NCBI RefSeq assembly: GCF_003231275.1
Contig: NZ_QKVL01000003.1
Span: forward strand, 62,001 to 126,000
Origin: Pseudomonas huaxiensis
GTDB lineage: Bacteria; Pseudomonadota; Gammaproteobacteria; Pseudomonadales; Pseudomonadaceae
Length of the DNA: 64,000 nt
Reading direction: 5' to 3'
This document shows, piece by piece, positions 49,848 through 58,378 of this stretch (its first letter is position 1; every line of letters begins with the position of its first letter). A program made the position numbers and the translations under genes. The notes under the pieces were generated by a model, which did not search any database, was not told where the DNA came from, and was given only the letters and a program-made list of their open reading frames with translations.

Positions 49848-50789
49848 GTGCATAAAATTGCGGTTCTGGTATTGAATGACGTGGTGCCGTTGGACTTTGG
49901 TATCGCCTATCAGGTTTTCGCTTTGGCTTCTCAGGTCGATGGCAGCAACGCATACGAGGTTGAGGTGTGCGCACCCGAGCGGACAATTCGGTCTGCTGGT
50001 TTTGATATGCAGGTGCGGTACGGCCTCGACCGTCTTGAGCTAGCCCACACTATCGTCGTTCCAGGGTGTGAAGACCCGTTTGGAGAGGTTCCAGAGGCAG
50101 TAAGAATCGCCCTTCGCGAGGCATATGTTCGTGGTGCACGATTGGCTTCAATCTGCACGGGGGCTTTTATCCTTGCCGCGAGCGGTCTTCTTGATGGAAA
50201 ACGCGCTACCACCCATTGGCGTTTCGCCGAGGACTTGGCCAAGCTTCACCCAGAGATACAAGTAGAACCTAACGTTCTGTTCGTCGATGAAGGAAGCATC
50301 GTGACTTCGGCCGGCGCGTCAGCAGGATTAGATATGTGTTTGCATCTCGTGCGACGCGATTTTGGTCAGACTGTTGCGGCAAACACTGCCCGTCTAGCGG
50401 TCGCGCCACTGTACCGTGACGGTGGTCAGGCCCAGTTCATTCGTCAGGAGCTTCCAGGCTCTTCAACGAGCTTAATGCCCTTGATCGAATGGATACGGGA
50501 CAATCTGAACAGTTCGCACACGGTCGACAATCTTGCGGCGCGTGCCAACATGAGCTCTCGCACCTTCGCTCGGCGATTTCAAGAACAGACCGGGACTACA
50601 CCTCTACAGTGGCTTCTCACCGCCCGTATTGATCGAGCGCGTGCATTGCTTGAGGAGAGCGAGACGTCGATTGATCAAACGGCACTTCTTTCCGGATTCG
50701 GGTCTGCGGTGACCTTCCGGTCGCGATTCCGAAGGGTCGTTGGCCTGACGCCGACGGAGTACCGTCGTCGTTTCAGCTCAGCAAACTAA
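49848..50789 (+). CDS. GlxA/FtrA-type AraC-family regulator
   Basis: 313 aa. DJ-1/PfpI-like sensor (about 1-180, with ASICTGAFILAASGLLDGKRATTHW) and a two-helix AraC DNA-binding domain (about 210-310, ending LLSGFGSAVTFRSRFRRVVGLTPTEYRRRF). GTG 49848 is preferred, with GGGGG nearby and the family N-terminus HKIAVLVLN. Divergent from the DJ-1/PfpI enzyme gene, its likely target. It ends in a terminator overlapping the stop. Confidence 0.88.
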   Translation: MHKIAVLVLNDVVPLDFGIAYQVFALASQVDGSNAYEVEVCAPERTIRSAGFDMQVRYGLDRLELAHTIVVPGCEDPFGEVPEAVRIALREAYVRGARLASICTGAFILAASGLLDGKRATTHWRFAEDLAKLHPEIQVEPNVLFVDEGSIVTSAGASAGLDMCLHLVRRDFGQTVAANTARLAVAPLYRDGGQAQFIRQELPGSSTSLMPLIEWIRDNLNSSHTVDNLAARANMSSRTFARRFQEQTGTTPLQWLLTARIDRARALLEESETSIDQTALLSGFGSAVTFRSRFRRVVGLTPTEYRRRFSSAN

Positions 50790-50823
50790 AATCCAATACC
50801 CGCAGACCATGGGTTTGGATTTT
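50787..50823 (+). terminator. Rho-independent-type terminator
   Basis: The stem AAAATCCAATACCC / GGGTTTGGATTTT begins at the stop codon of the AraC gene; its right arm ends in TTTT. Confidence 0.75.
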
Positions 50824-51277
50824 CAGGACGACCGACACGCTCACATCGATGCGTCAATCGCCAATTCCGCTGGCGATCAATGACAGTACCTCGCTCGGCG
50901 CATTTTTCGGGGCACAACAAATTCTGGATGGGAGGGCTGTAGTTTCACTACGGCGAAGCCAAGAACTTCTTATGGACAAATGCTAGAAAATCTTGCCCTT
51001 ATGCCAGCACCTTAGCCTGAGTCTTTACTGTCGTAAAGCTGGGCGCTATCAATGGATTTCTGGTCCGAGAGACCCGATAGGCGGTCAGTTGTAGGCTGGG
51101 TTTGCCTCATACTCCCTCCGGCTCGAGTGTCATGACCATTGGCTATGCGCCCGTGGATAATCAAAAATATTTCAGACCTATATCACCTCTATGAACGCCC
51201 ACCTGTATCGACTGCAGTTGGGATTTTGGCGTGCCTGCACTTCGCTTAGCACGCTCATCATTTGAGAGGATCTGCGT
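50824..51277. other. Intergenic region, no gene seen
   Basis: 454 bp between the regulator and the glycine-zipper gene. Neither strand shows a frame with family features. It marks the passage from metabolic cargo to element-type genes. Confidence 0.4.
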
Positions 51278-51607
51278 ATGTATAGCCCTTGCCCAAGTTG
51301 TAACTCTGGACGCATCGTCACGAAAAATATCGGCAAACAAGCAGGCGGTTTGATCGGTGCCGCAGGCGGCGCCGCTAGTGGTACAGCTGGCGCTCTGTCC
51401 GGCGCTGAAGCTGGAGCTGTTTTAGGTGTCGCCGGAGGCCCAATAGGCATCGCAATCGGGAGCGTCGCTGGGGCGATTTTAGGGGGGTTGTTTGGAGGGG
51501 TCGCTGGCGGTATCGCCGGGGCCACGCTCGGTGAACAGATCGATGACAAGGTACTGAATAACTATCAATGCCTAGAGTGCGGTTACAGCTTCAGCGCTAA
51601 TCGCTAA
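51278..51607 (+). CDS. Glycine-zipper protein with split zinc ribbon
   Basis: 109 aa. It starts MYSPCPSCNSGRI (first CxxC) and ends YQCLECGYSFSANR (second CxxC), the two halves of a zinc ribbon. Between them lies a Gly/Ala-rich hydrophobic block (about 24-90, many GxxxG steps) that can insert in a membrane. A small protein of plasmids and conjugative islands, function unknown. The ATG follows GAGAGG. First gene of the 51-55 kb element block. Confidence 0.8.
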   Translation: MYSPCPSCNSGRIVTKNIGKQAGGLIGAAGGAASGTAGALSGAEAGAVLGVAGGPIGIAIGSVAGAILGGLFGGVAGGIAGATLGEQIDDKVLNNYQCLECGYSFSANR

Positions 51608-51619
51608 CTCATCGAGTCA

Positions 51620-51655
51620 GCCCCTGTTTCTCATGCAAACAGGGGCGCCCCTTTT
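51620..51655 (+). terminator. Hairpin with T-run just before the DUF932 gene
   Basis: CCCCTGTTT / AAACAGGGG with a 7-nt loop, then CGCCCCTTTT. It ends 18 nt before the next start codon, so it may attenuate as well as terminate. Confidence 0.65.
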
Positions 51656-51673
51656 GTGAAAGGACCTATTCCC

Positions 51674-52642
51674 ATGGCTCATCTCATTGAACAAATGGCT
51701 TATGTTGGCGCAACTCCCTGGCACGGTCTGGGTAGTCGTCTTTCTCCGAAACAACCCATCGAAATCTGGCAGCGCGAAGCGGGTATGGACTGGAAGATCC
51801 AGGACAGCCCGGTGCATTTCAAATCCGATAGCATCGGTGCACTTGGCTCAATTCACACCTTCCCTGACCAGAAGGTTCTCTACCGCTCCGATACTAAGGC
51901 CCCGTTGTCCGTGGTTTCTCAGCGCTACCAGGTCGTGCAGCCGCGCGAGGTCTTGGAGTTCTATCGGGACCTCACTGAAGTATCGGGCTTCGAGCTGGAA
52001 ACGGCCGGCGTACTCAAAGGCGGTCGCAAGTTTTGGGCGCTGGCCCGCACTGGCCAAGGTACGACCTTGAGAGGCAACGATCAGGTCAATGGTTATCTCC
52101 TGCTGGCCACCTCCTGTGACGGTACCTTGGCTACCACGGCCACACCTACAACTGTGCGGGTAGTTTGCAATAACACGTTGACTATTGCGCTGGACGGTTC
52201 GGCCAAAGCGATCAAGGTGCCGCACAGCACGCGTTTCGATCCACAGGCAGTTAAAAAGCAACTCGGTATCGCCGTCTCGCAATGGGACAACTTCATGCAC
52301 CGGATGCGAATGCTATCTGAACGCAAAGTTCAGTGGCATGAAGCCATGGGATTCTTCATGAACGTGCTGTGTGATGCCAATCCGAACATGCCACGACCGG
52401 CAGTACTTCCCAACGAGCGGGCGCTACGCAAGGTGCAATGCCTGTATGAAGGTCAGGGCCGCGGGTCAACCCTGGAGTCAGCTCAAGGAACCGCCTGGGG
52501 CCTGCTCAACGCCGTGACGGAGTACGTCGACCACGAACGCCGTGCGAGAAGCATCGAGTACCGTATGGACTCTGCCTGGTTCGGGCAAGGAGCACAGCTC
52601 AAGCAACGGGCGCTGGAGGCGGCGCTACAACTTGCAGCTTAG
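51674..52642 (+). CDS. DUF932 (phage/plasmid-like TIGR03299) protein
   Basis: 322 aa. MAHLIEQMAYVGATPWHGLGSRL is the typical start of this family. The core includes YQVVQPREVLEFYRDL, FWALARTG and TTPTVRVVCNNTL. It is found next to RadC and YqaJ genes in phages, plasmids and conjugative islands. Biochemical role not established; probably DNA metabolism of the element. Good AAGGAC site region. Confidence 0.88.
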   Translation: MAHLIEQMAYVGATPWHGLGSRLSPKQPIEIWQREAGMDWKIQDSPVHFKSDSIGALGSIHTFPDQKVLYRSDTKAPLSVVSQRYQVVQPREVLEFYRDLTEVSGFELETAGVLKGGRKFWALARTGQGTTLRGNDQVNGYLLLATSCDGTLATTATPTTVRVVCNNTLTIALDGSAKAIKVPHSTRFDPQAVKKQLGIAVSQWDNFMHRMRMLSERKVQWHEAMGFFMNVLCDANPNMPRPAVLPNERALRKVQCLYEGQGRGSTLESAQGTAWGLLNAVTEYVDHERRARSIEYRMDSAWFGQGAQLKQRALEAALQLAA

Positions 52643-52697
52643 GCCTAGTTTTCACTGTCCTCATAAACCCCTTCCCCATTCTGTTCTTCCACTCCCT

Positions 52698-52734
52698 AAA
52701 CGCCTGATCAGCTTCGTGCTGGTTGGGCGTTTTT
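52698..52734 (+). terminator. Hairpin with T-run just before the YqaJ-type gene
   Basis: AAACGCC-TG-ATCAGC / GCTGGT-TG-GGCGTTT with loop TTCGT, followed by T's. It lies 20 nt upstream of the next start. Second member of the repeated pre-gene hairpin pattern. Confidence 0.7.
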
Positions 52735-52753
52735 ATGCCTCAAGGAAATGATT

Positions 52754-53758
52754 ATGAGCTCTCAATCCCTACTACATCTCAGAACTAAACCCAGTCCTGC
52801 CTTACGCTTGGTCGGCACCAAACAACTGCCGCGTGAGGACTGGTTGACCGTGCGCAAGCAAGGCATCGGCAGTTCAGATGCCGCCGCCGCTGTGGGCCTG
52901 AACCCTTATAAATCACAGCTGGAACTGTGGATGGAAAAAACCGGGCGTGACACCTTACTAACCATGCTCGATCCGCAGGATGAGGAAAGCCCCGCGTACT
53001 GGGGCAACATCCTGGAGCCGATTGTCGCATCCCATTACACCCGGCGCAGCGGTCATCGGGTCCGCCGGGTCAATGCGGTTCTGCAGCATCCTGATCCCAA
53101 ACTGGCCTGGATGCTGGCCAATATCGACCGTGAGGTTATCGGTGCGTCAGAAGTGCAGATTCTCGAATGCAAAACCGCCGGCATAAACGGCGCACGTCTC
53201 TGGAAAGAAGGCGTGCCCGAGTATGTGCAGTTGCAGGTCATTCACCAGTTGGCCGTGACTGGCAAGCAGGCGGCGGATGTGGCGGTACTGCTCGGAGGTC
53301 AGCACCTGGAAATCCATCGCATTGAGCGCGATGAGTCACTGATAGCTCGGCTGATCGACCTGGAACGGCTCTTCTGGGATTACGTCGTCAGTGACACCCC
53401 ACCGCCGGCAGACGGTTCGGCCTCAGCGGAGCAAGCTTTGCGCTGTCTGTATCCGCACGACAATGGACAAACCCTAGACTTTAGCCAGGACACACTGCTC
53501 TGCACGGCCTTTACCGAGCTGCAGAACGTCCGCAAGTCGATTGCTCTGCAGGAGGCGCAGGAAGCTCAACTTAAGCAAACACTGCAACAGGCCATAGGCG
53601 ATGCCAGTCGGGCGACCTTCGCAACCGGCAGCATCACGTGGAAGAAAGCCAAAGACAGCTTGGCTCTGGATATCCCCCGCCTGCTAAAAGAAAAGCCTCA
53701 TCTGCAAGTTCGCTACTCGACCACCAAAGCCGGTAGTCGACGTTTTCTGCTGGCTTAA
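52754..53758 (+). CDS. YqaJ-family viral-type recombinase/exonuclease
   Basis: 334 aa. The N-terminal half is a lambda-exonuclease-like PD-(D/E)XK fold: RKQGIGSSDAAAAVGLNPYKSQLELW (about 35-60), EPIVASHY with the first Glu (about 95), and LECKTAGIN (about 138-146) as the ExK strand, followed by QLQVIHQLAV. It resects DNA ends for single-strand annealing. ATG 52754 has better spacing from AGGA than 52748. It belongs with DUF932 and RadC as an element DNA-processing set. Confidence 0.9.
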   Translation: MSSQSLLHLRTKPSPALRLVGTKQLPREDWLTVRKQGIGSSDAAAAVGLNPYKSQLELWMEKTGRDTLLTMLDPQDEESPAYWGNILEPIVASHYTRRSGHRVRRVNAVLQHPDPKLAWMLANIDREVIGASEVQILECKTAGINGARLWKEGVPEYVQLQVIHQLAVTGKQAADVAVLLGGQHLEIHRIERDESLIARLIDLERLFWDYVVSDTPPPADGSASAEQALRCLYPHDNGQTLDFSQDTLLCTAFTELQNVRKSIALQEAQEAQLKQTLQQAIGDASRATFATGSITWKKAKDSLALDIPRLLKEKPHLQVRYSTTKAGSRRFLLA

Positions 53759-53803
53759 ACGATCGTTCGCTCCTCCCTTATCCCCGTGCCCTTTCCCTTC
53801 AAT

Positions 53804-53841
53804 GCCACCCTGGTCGCTCACGCGGTCTCGGTGGCGTTTTT
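53804..53841 (+). terminator. Hairpin with T-run before the Cys-rich gene
   Basis: GCCACC / GGTGGC with partial inner pairing, then GTTTTT, 24 nt upstream of the next ATG. Third of the pre-gene hairpins. Confidence 0.6.
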
Positions 53842-53864
53842 ATTTCAGTGACAGGAGAACTCCC

Positions 53865-54788
53865 ATGCTCAAAGGTTTAGCCATCACACCGCCGGTTTTA
53901 GGCCGAATTTCCATCGGCAAAGTCGTCGAAAAGAACGGTAAGCATCTGCCAGAAAAGGACGATCAATTTACCCTCACCTCCCAATTACATAACCGTGACG
54001 GCTGGTTGCTGCATCCCCTTAACGAAGAACTGCGCAATGGCAAGGACGGCAAGCTGCGCAGCATTCCGATCCGGCTGCTGTTCAACGAGCCGGACCTCAA
54101 CTTTCGGGCTGACTACAGCCTGTTCGACCGTAATACTGGCCGGCCGCTGTGCGTCGGCAATGGTGAGACCTGCAAGCGTCTGACCAAGGATGGTATTCAG
54201 TCGTTGCCCTGCCTTTCACCGGATGGCTGTTCACTGGCTCAAGGCAATGCCTGCAAACCTTACGGCCGGCTCAACGTTGTGATTGGCGATGACGATCCAC
54301 TTGGCAGCTTTGTCTTTCGCACCACAGGCTACAACAGCATCCGCACCCTGGCAGCGCGACTGCACTATCTGCAAGCCATCTCCGGCGATCGACTGGCCTG
54401 CCTGCCGCTGGAGTTGCGTCTTCGCGGTAAGTCCACTCGCCAAAGCCACGGTGTACCGATTTTCTACGTAGACATCACGGTACGCAGCGGTCTGGGCATG
54501 GAAGATGCCTTACTTGCAGCCAAGCAATTGGAGGAGACCCGTCAAGCCGCAGGCTTTGACCAGAGCGCCTTGGATCAAGCGGCACGGCAGGGTTTTAACA
54601 ATGGGGCCTTTGAGGACACCGTGGAGGACACAGGTGCCATCGTCGAGGAGTTCTTCCCTGTCATTGAAGATCAGCCCAGCCGTATAGAACTCAACCCCCC
54701 TCCACCGGCAGCGCCTGCCAAACCCTCACTTGCCCAGAAGCTGGAATCGCGAGCCTCGCAGCACAAAAGCAGGTCTTCGGTTCAGTAG
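53865..54788 (+). CDS. Element protein of the hydrolase or metal-binding annotation group
   Basis: 307 aa. It starts MLKGLAITPPVLGRISIGKVVEKNGKHLP. A cysteine group (CVGNGETCKRL, LPCLSPDGCSLAQGNACKPYGRL, about 105-142) may bind a metal. The C-terminus is Pro/Ser-rich. Homologues sit between YqaJ and RadC genes in pseudomonad islands and resemble phage recombination-directionality-type proteins. I cannot assign an activity. The ATG follows AGGAGAA. Confidence 0.75.
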   Translation: MLKGLAITPPVLGRISIGKVVEKNGKHLPEKDDQFTLTSQLHNRDGWLLHPLNEELRNGKDGKLRSIPIRLLFNEPDLNFRADYSLFDRNTGRPLCVGNGETCKRLTKDGIQSLPCLSPDGCSLAQGNACKPYGRLNVVIGDDDPLGSFVFRTTGYNSIRTLAARLHYLQAISGDRLACLPLELRLRGKSTRQSHGVPIFYVDITVRSGLGMEDALLAAKQLEETRQAAGFDQSALDQAARQGFNNGAFEDTVEDTGAIVEEFFPVIEDQPSRIELNPPPPAAPAKPSLAQKLESRASQHKSRSSVQ

Positions 54789-54834
54789 CCATCAACTCTT
54801 CTGCGTTCTTCCCTATTCGCTCAGGAATACCCGA

Positions 54835-55332
54835 ATGAAATATCACAAGCTGATAGCCGGTGAAACAATCGGTACCTATGTCATGGAATCCCCGGTTACC
54901 GAGGCTGACATCCTGCAGATGGCACAACAATTGGCAATGAGCCGTCTGTCTAAAGGCCGGGCATTAACGGAGCCAAAGCAGGTTTTTAGCCACCTGCAAA
55001 CACTGCTGCAGTACCACGAGCACGAGGTCTTTGCGCTACTACTGCTCGACAGCAAACATCGAGTGATTGCCTTCAGAGAGCTATTCAGAGGCACACTGGA
55101 TGGCGCCAGAGTCTACCCGCAAGAAGTGGTCAAGATTGCGTTGGAGCACAATGCGGCAGCGGTGATTTTGGTACATAACCATCCATCCGGCGACCCTGAA
55201 CCCAGCCAAGCTGATCGCACGCTAACCCAGGCGCTCAAGAACGCCCTCAGCATGATTGGCACCCAGACGTTGGATCACATCGTTGTAGGTCATGAAGGCT
55301 GCGTATCGCTGGCTGAACGAGGTTACCTTTAA
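54835..55332 (+). CDS. RadC/JAB-domain protein
   Basis: 165 aa, a lone JAMM domain without the N-terminal HhH of chromosomal RadC. The metal motif is HNHPSGDPEPSQAD (114-127), with the upstream Glu in FRELFRGTL. Such short RadC proteins are typical of phages, plasmids and islands. Role unsettled, probably linked to element DNA metabolism or antirestriction. Last gene of the rightward set, followed by a large terminator. Confidence 0.9.
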   Translation: MKYHKLIAGETIGTYVMESPVTEADILQMAQQLAMSRLSKGRALTEPKQVFSHLQTLLQYHEHEVFALLLLDSKHRVIAFRELFRGTLDGARVYPQEVVKIALEHNAAAVILVHNHPSGDPEPSQADRTLTQALKNALSMIGTQTLDHIVVGHEGCVSLAERGYL

Positions 55333-55343
55333 CTCCAATGTAC

Positions 55344-55411
55344 ACACCGTCCGATGGACCGCCTTTGGCATTGCCAGGGTGGTCGTCGGCACGGTGTCCT
55401 TCTATTTTTTT
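55344..55411 (+). terminator. Long terminator after radC
   Basis: ACACCGT (55344-55350) pairs with ACGGTGT (55391-55397), with further pairing inside, and is followed by a run of seven T's ending at 55411. It closes the DUF932-RadC set. Confidence 0.75.
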
Positions 55412-55431
55412 GTCGTGATTCAGCGTTGCGC

Positions 55432-56088
55432 TCAGGTTCTGCTGCACCCGAAACCATGGGAACCATCCCCAAAAACCTTCGTGCTCGACTTACACAGGTA
55501 GCTCGCACGATGGAAGAAGGCTGCCTGTCCGGCTATCTCGTCGCGATACAAGTGATAGTAAGGATTTTGTGGAATCTCGACCAATCCCCTGACAGCCTCT
55601 ACTGATAACCCTAAAGCGCTTGCCCACGCTCCTTCCAAGCGATTAAACATGTTGTCTCTGCCTGATTCGAGCTTACCCAGCGCATTGAATGCATCGTAGT
55701 TCAGCAAGATCGCAAAGTGATGATGTGGTCGCGCATGCTGCCCTTGTTCCCTAGCCCAGACGTAACGCACCTTGGTGTCGTGAGCGTACTTATTCACAAG
55801 TTTCGCCATTTGGCGATTGTGCTTGATTTTGGCTTTAAAGGATTCGATGAAGCGGTCAATAACTTCGTTCGTGAAAGCGTAATCGGGCAATTGATTGTTA
55901 GCTGGTAGCCGCAGGTCAAACCTGAATGCGAACACACGAGGGTACTGATTAAGCGCTCGAGATACCGTCTGATGAAGACGGTTTAGGTACTCTTGGATGA
56001 AGGGTCCCTTATCCACTTGCACGGTCAGGCCTTGATAAGAACCTTCGTAATGAAGGGTTAAGTTCGTGTTGCCTGGATATCTAGCCAT
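55432..56088 (-). CDS. Inovirus Gp2 / YagK-YfjJ family protein
   Basis: 218 aa from MARYPGNTNL, behind a GGAG site. The family core includes RVFAFRFDLRLP (about 50-61), VRYVWAREQGQHARPHHHFAILLN (about 106-129) with the HHH cluster typical of HUH-like replication proteins, and FHRASYLCKSST near the end. Likely a replication or satellite-phage protein. It is in the same orientation as AlpA upstream, the layout seen in P4-like satellites and filamentous prophages. The frame continues to 56115. Confidence 0.85.
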   Translation of the reverse strand: MARYPGNTNLTLHYEGSYQGLTVQVDKGPFIQEYLNRLHQTVSRALNQYPRVFAFRFDLRLPANNQLPDYAFTNEVIDRFIESFKAKIKHNRQMAKLVNKYAHDTKVRYVWAREQGQHARPHHHFAILLNYDAFNALGKLESGRDNMFNRLEGAWASALGLSVEAVRGLVEIPQNPYYHLYRDEIAGQAAFFHRASYLCKSSTKVFGDGSHGFGCSRT

Positions 56089-56454
56089 GATTGAGCTCCG
56101 AGTATTTAGTTTCATATAGTCAGGCCCGCTAGTACATTTTTACTTACACCTAAGAATTTAGAGCACAGTACTGCTCTGCTTAGAGTGCCTACCTTCCCTC
56201 CGACACACCCCTACACCCCTACACCTAACCAGTACAGACAAGCCAAACTCACAATAGAGATACTGTATAAGCATAATACCAATACCGAAACTTTCTGACG
56301 GCACGACACTAGATAAAACACCCACAAACCCTGTTAAAAAAGATACATTACAGAGAAACAACAACTCTGGAAAAACACCATGAAGAATAAGTTCCTTCAT
56401 GGTGTTAACTAGAACCGAGCCAGTGAAATTCACAAAGGCAAACGCAGCAGTTCC

Positions 56455-56655
56455 TCAAGCATCATTCTTCACCAACTGATCCCGCTCTTTAACTTTACTT
56501 AGTATCCAATCGTGAACTTCACTTTCCAGCCAACCTACACAACGGTCCCCCAAGGAAATAGGTTTGGGAAATGAATCTCCCGAAATAAACTTGTAAATCG
56601 TAGATCTAGCAAGGCCAGTTAGATCCATGACCTCTTTCAATCGAATTATCCTCAT
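56455..56655 (-). CDS. AlpA-family transcriptional regulator
   Basis: 66 aa, MerR-like helix-turn-helix. RLKEVMDLTGLARSTIYKFISGDSFPKPISLG (about 5-36) and the W-rich end GWLESEVHDWI. AlpA proteins activate island excision or integrase genes. Start MRIIRL behind GGAGA; the longer frame to 56799 is not supported. About 370 bp separate it from the Gp2 gene, with only a weak hydrophobic frame (56158-56433) between. Confidence 0.9.
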   Translation of the reverse strand: MRIIRLKEVMDLTGLARSTIYKFISGDSFPKPISLGDRCVGWLESEVHDWILSKVKERDQLVKNDA

Positions 56656-56759
56656 GAACGCATCTCCTGTATTCGTCCAGAGGATTGGCAAGGTCAGTAG
56701 AACTTTACTGAGGGCCACGAAACTCCTGTCTACTGGCGAGTCAATGAACCACTCAGAGG

Positions 56760-56924
56760 CTAGAGAACGGGCATGGTAAGAAGCGACCCTTCCTTGCAAT
56801 GGGCGGCGGCGTTGACGGATTTTTGAAGACCTTTCGGCAGCCGCCCCTTGTTGACCTCAAGGCGGTTCAGGCCCAGCAGCACTTCAGCGGCTTGTTCACG
56901 GGTGCTCAGTTGGGCGAAGTCCAT
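56760..56924 (-). pseudogene. Short high-GC fragment, possible gene relic
   Basis: A 54-codon frame MDFAQLSTREQAAEVLLGLNR...VNAAAHCKEGSLLTMPVL sits in a GC-rich patch inside AT-rich DNA. It reads like part of a larger protein, but I do not recognise which. No ribosome site. It probably marks a junction. Confidence 0.35.
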
Positions 56925-57072
56925 GGTGCTGATGCCTTAAACACCGCATAATTTCGGCCCCATCATCAAAAAACATCTACTATAAATACTCTAGCTAAAC
57001 ACTATAAAACTCATGCAAAATCTCTATGTTTGTGCTATAAATCTACTGAATTTTTTCTAGAAGACTTATAAA

Positions 57073-57921
57073 ATGGCCGTCAGAATCAATGATAATCTTT
57101 CTCAGCTCTGGGGAGACAATTTAGTCAATGACCGCAGGGATATTTGGCTATGGAAACGCCTCCAAGAATACGGACTCAATATTGGCCCCCTCGACAGAGC
57201 GCCGCGAGAGATGCGCAACATAATCGCAGAGTGCTTGAGCTTAAACCCACACATCGCTGAGACTTTGAAACAACAGGAAGCGGCAAAACTACTTCATCAG
57301 GATCACTTCAAGTGGATACATGAGGGCAAACGCCAAATCTCATGGGTAAGTAATCGATTACTTAGCGCTTCAGGACTTATTCCATTCATGATCCCAAAAA
57401 ACCTACATGGAATAGACAGGCTGTATTACATCGCAGACTGCTGGGAAGCCGACATCACCTACAAGCGTATTGAACTAAAAAACATAGAGGAACTGTGGAG
57501 ATCACAAAAAAACACTGACAAACCTTTCAGATGGTTTAAAGACGACAACCAAAAAATCTTGCTCGCGTGGGAATGGCTTACAAAGAACACTCAACTCAAT
57601 CTCTCACGCCCCCCGTTTGAAGACTATGAAGACCTTTTAATATATTTTGATGAAAACTTTATCATCAACGAACAAAGGGAGCTCTACCTTACTAAAATTA
57701 AAGCACGATGGAGCCAGCAAAAATACAGAAGCAACCTATTAGGAAAGTCTCAGTACAACTTTATACTTTCCGACAAGGCCATTCGAAGTTTAGACAAAAT
57801 ATGCGAACAACATGAAATCAGTCGTGCTCGAGCAATAGAAATCCTCATAGCGCAAGAAGAGATAAACGCTACGTACATTGCTGAAAAACTGAAAAACTCC
57901 AAACTACTCAATCAAGATTAG
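57073..57921 (+). CDS. Orphan AT-rich hypothetical protein
   Basis: 282 aa, soluble, rich in Trp, Lys and Asn. It has repeated WxxK-type segments (WLWKRLQEYG, FKWIHEGKRQISWVSNRLL, FRWFKDDNQKILLAWEWL). A C-terminal part (YNFILSDKAIRSLDKICEQHEISRARAIEILI, about 230-262) looks like a ribbon-helix-helix or plasmid-type DNA-binding segment. No family recognised. Strongly AT-rich upstream DNA. Transcribed alone; likely an accessory gene of a recently acquired element. Confidence 0.7.
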   Translation: MAVRINDNLSQLWGDNLVNDRRDIWLWKRLQEYGLNIGPLDRAPREMRNIIAECLSLNPHIAETLKQQEAAKLLHQDHFKWIHEGKRQISWVSNRLLSASGLIPFMIPKNLHGIDRLYYIADCWEADITYKRIELKNIEELWRSQKNTDKPFRWFKDDNQKILLAWEWLTKNTQLNLSRPPFEDYEDLLIYFDENFIINEQRELYLTKIKARWSQQKYRSNLLGKSQYNFILSDKAIRSLDKICEQHEISRARAIEILIAQEEINATYIAEKLKNSKLLNQD

Positions 57922-58220
57922 TGGACTTTGCAGAAATAGATACCTGATAGATCTCCGGTCAAGACCCGACCTCACTCTCGGATTATTTTACGGCCCAGCA
58001 GGATCTATCTCAAGAGAGCGATACAATGGCTGCTCTCTATTTACCTGCTCTGCATCGTGCCAATCCATGCTGTGACGCAGCTGTTAAGCAGAGCATATTG
58101 TACGGCCTGGGTCCGTCCTCCCGACTGAACTAGTATTGGCTCTCATAACTCACGCAGGCAAAGAAACTAGGCCCAGCGCCAAACCTGGCACATCTTGCAC
58201 TACAACGTAGTTTCAAACTT
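57922..58220. other. Intergenic region, no gene seen
   Basis: 300 bp after the orphan gene. Short frames only; no RNA gene or repeat recognised. Confidence 0.4.
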
Positions 58221-58370
58221 CTAACCGGCAATCCAGGCATTGTCGACATCGTTGACGCCAGGACTCACCACGTATTGAATATTTGGCCGCGCAGTCAGCC
58301 ACTTGCTGACCAGGAAGCCGTAGTAAAGCTCCACTTTGGATGTAGAACCTCCCGGGCTGGATGTAGCGAT
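58221..58370 (-). pseudogene. Relic of a carbohydrate porin (OprB family) C-terminus
   Basis: The frame reads KVELYYGFLVSKWLTARP then NIQYVVSPGVNDVDNAWIAG and a stop. This closely resembles the last two strands of OprB porins (ELYY...WLxxRPNxQYVxxPG...DNA). The roughly 400 upstream codons are missing. The fragment begins next to the repeat array at 58379, so an insertion or deletion removed the gene. Confidence 0.65.
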
Positions 58371-58378
58371 TGGTTTTG

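Noticed and set aside
56158-56433. 91-codon frame with hydrophobic stretch between the Gp2-like and AlpA genes
   Set aside because: No ribosome site, poor composition and no recognised family; it could be a small membrane protein but is not supportable.
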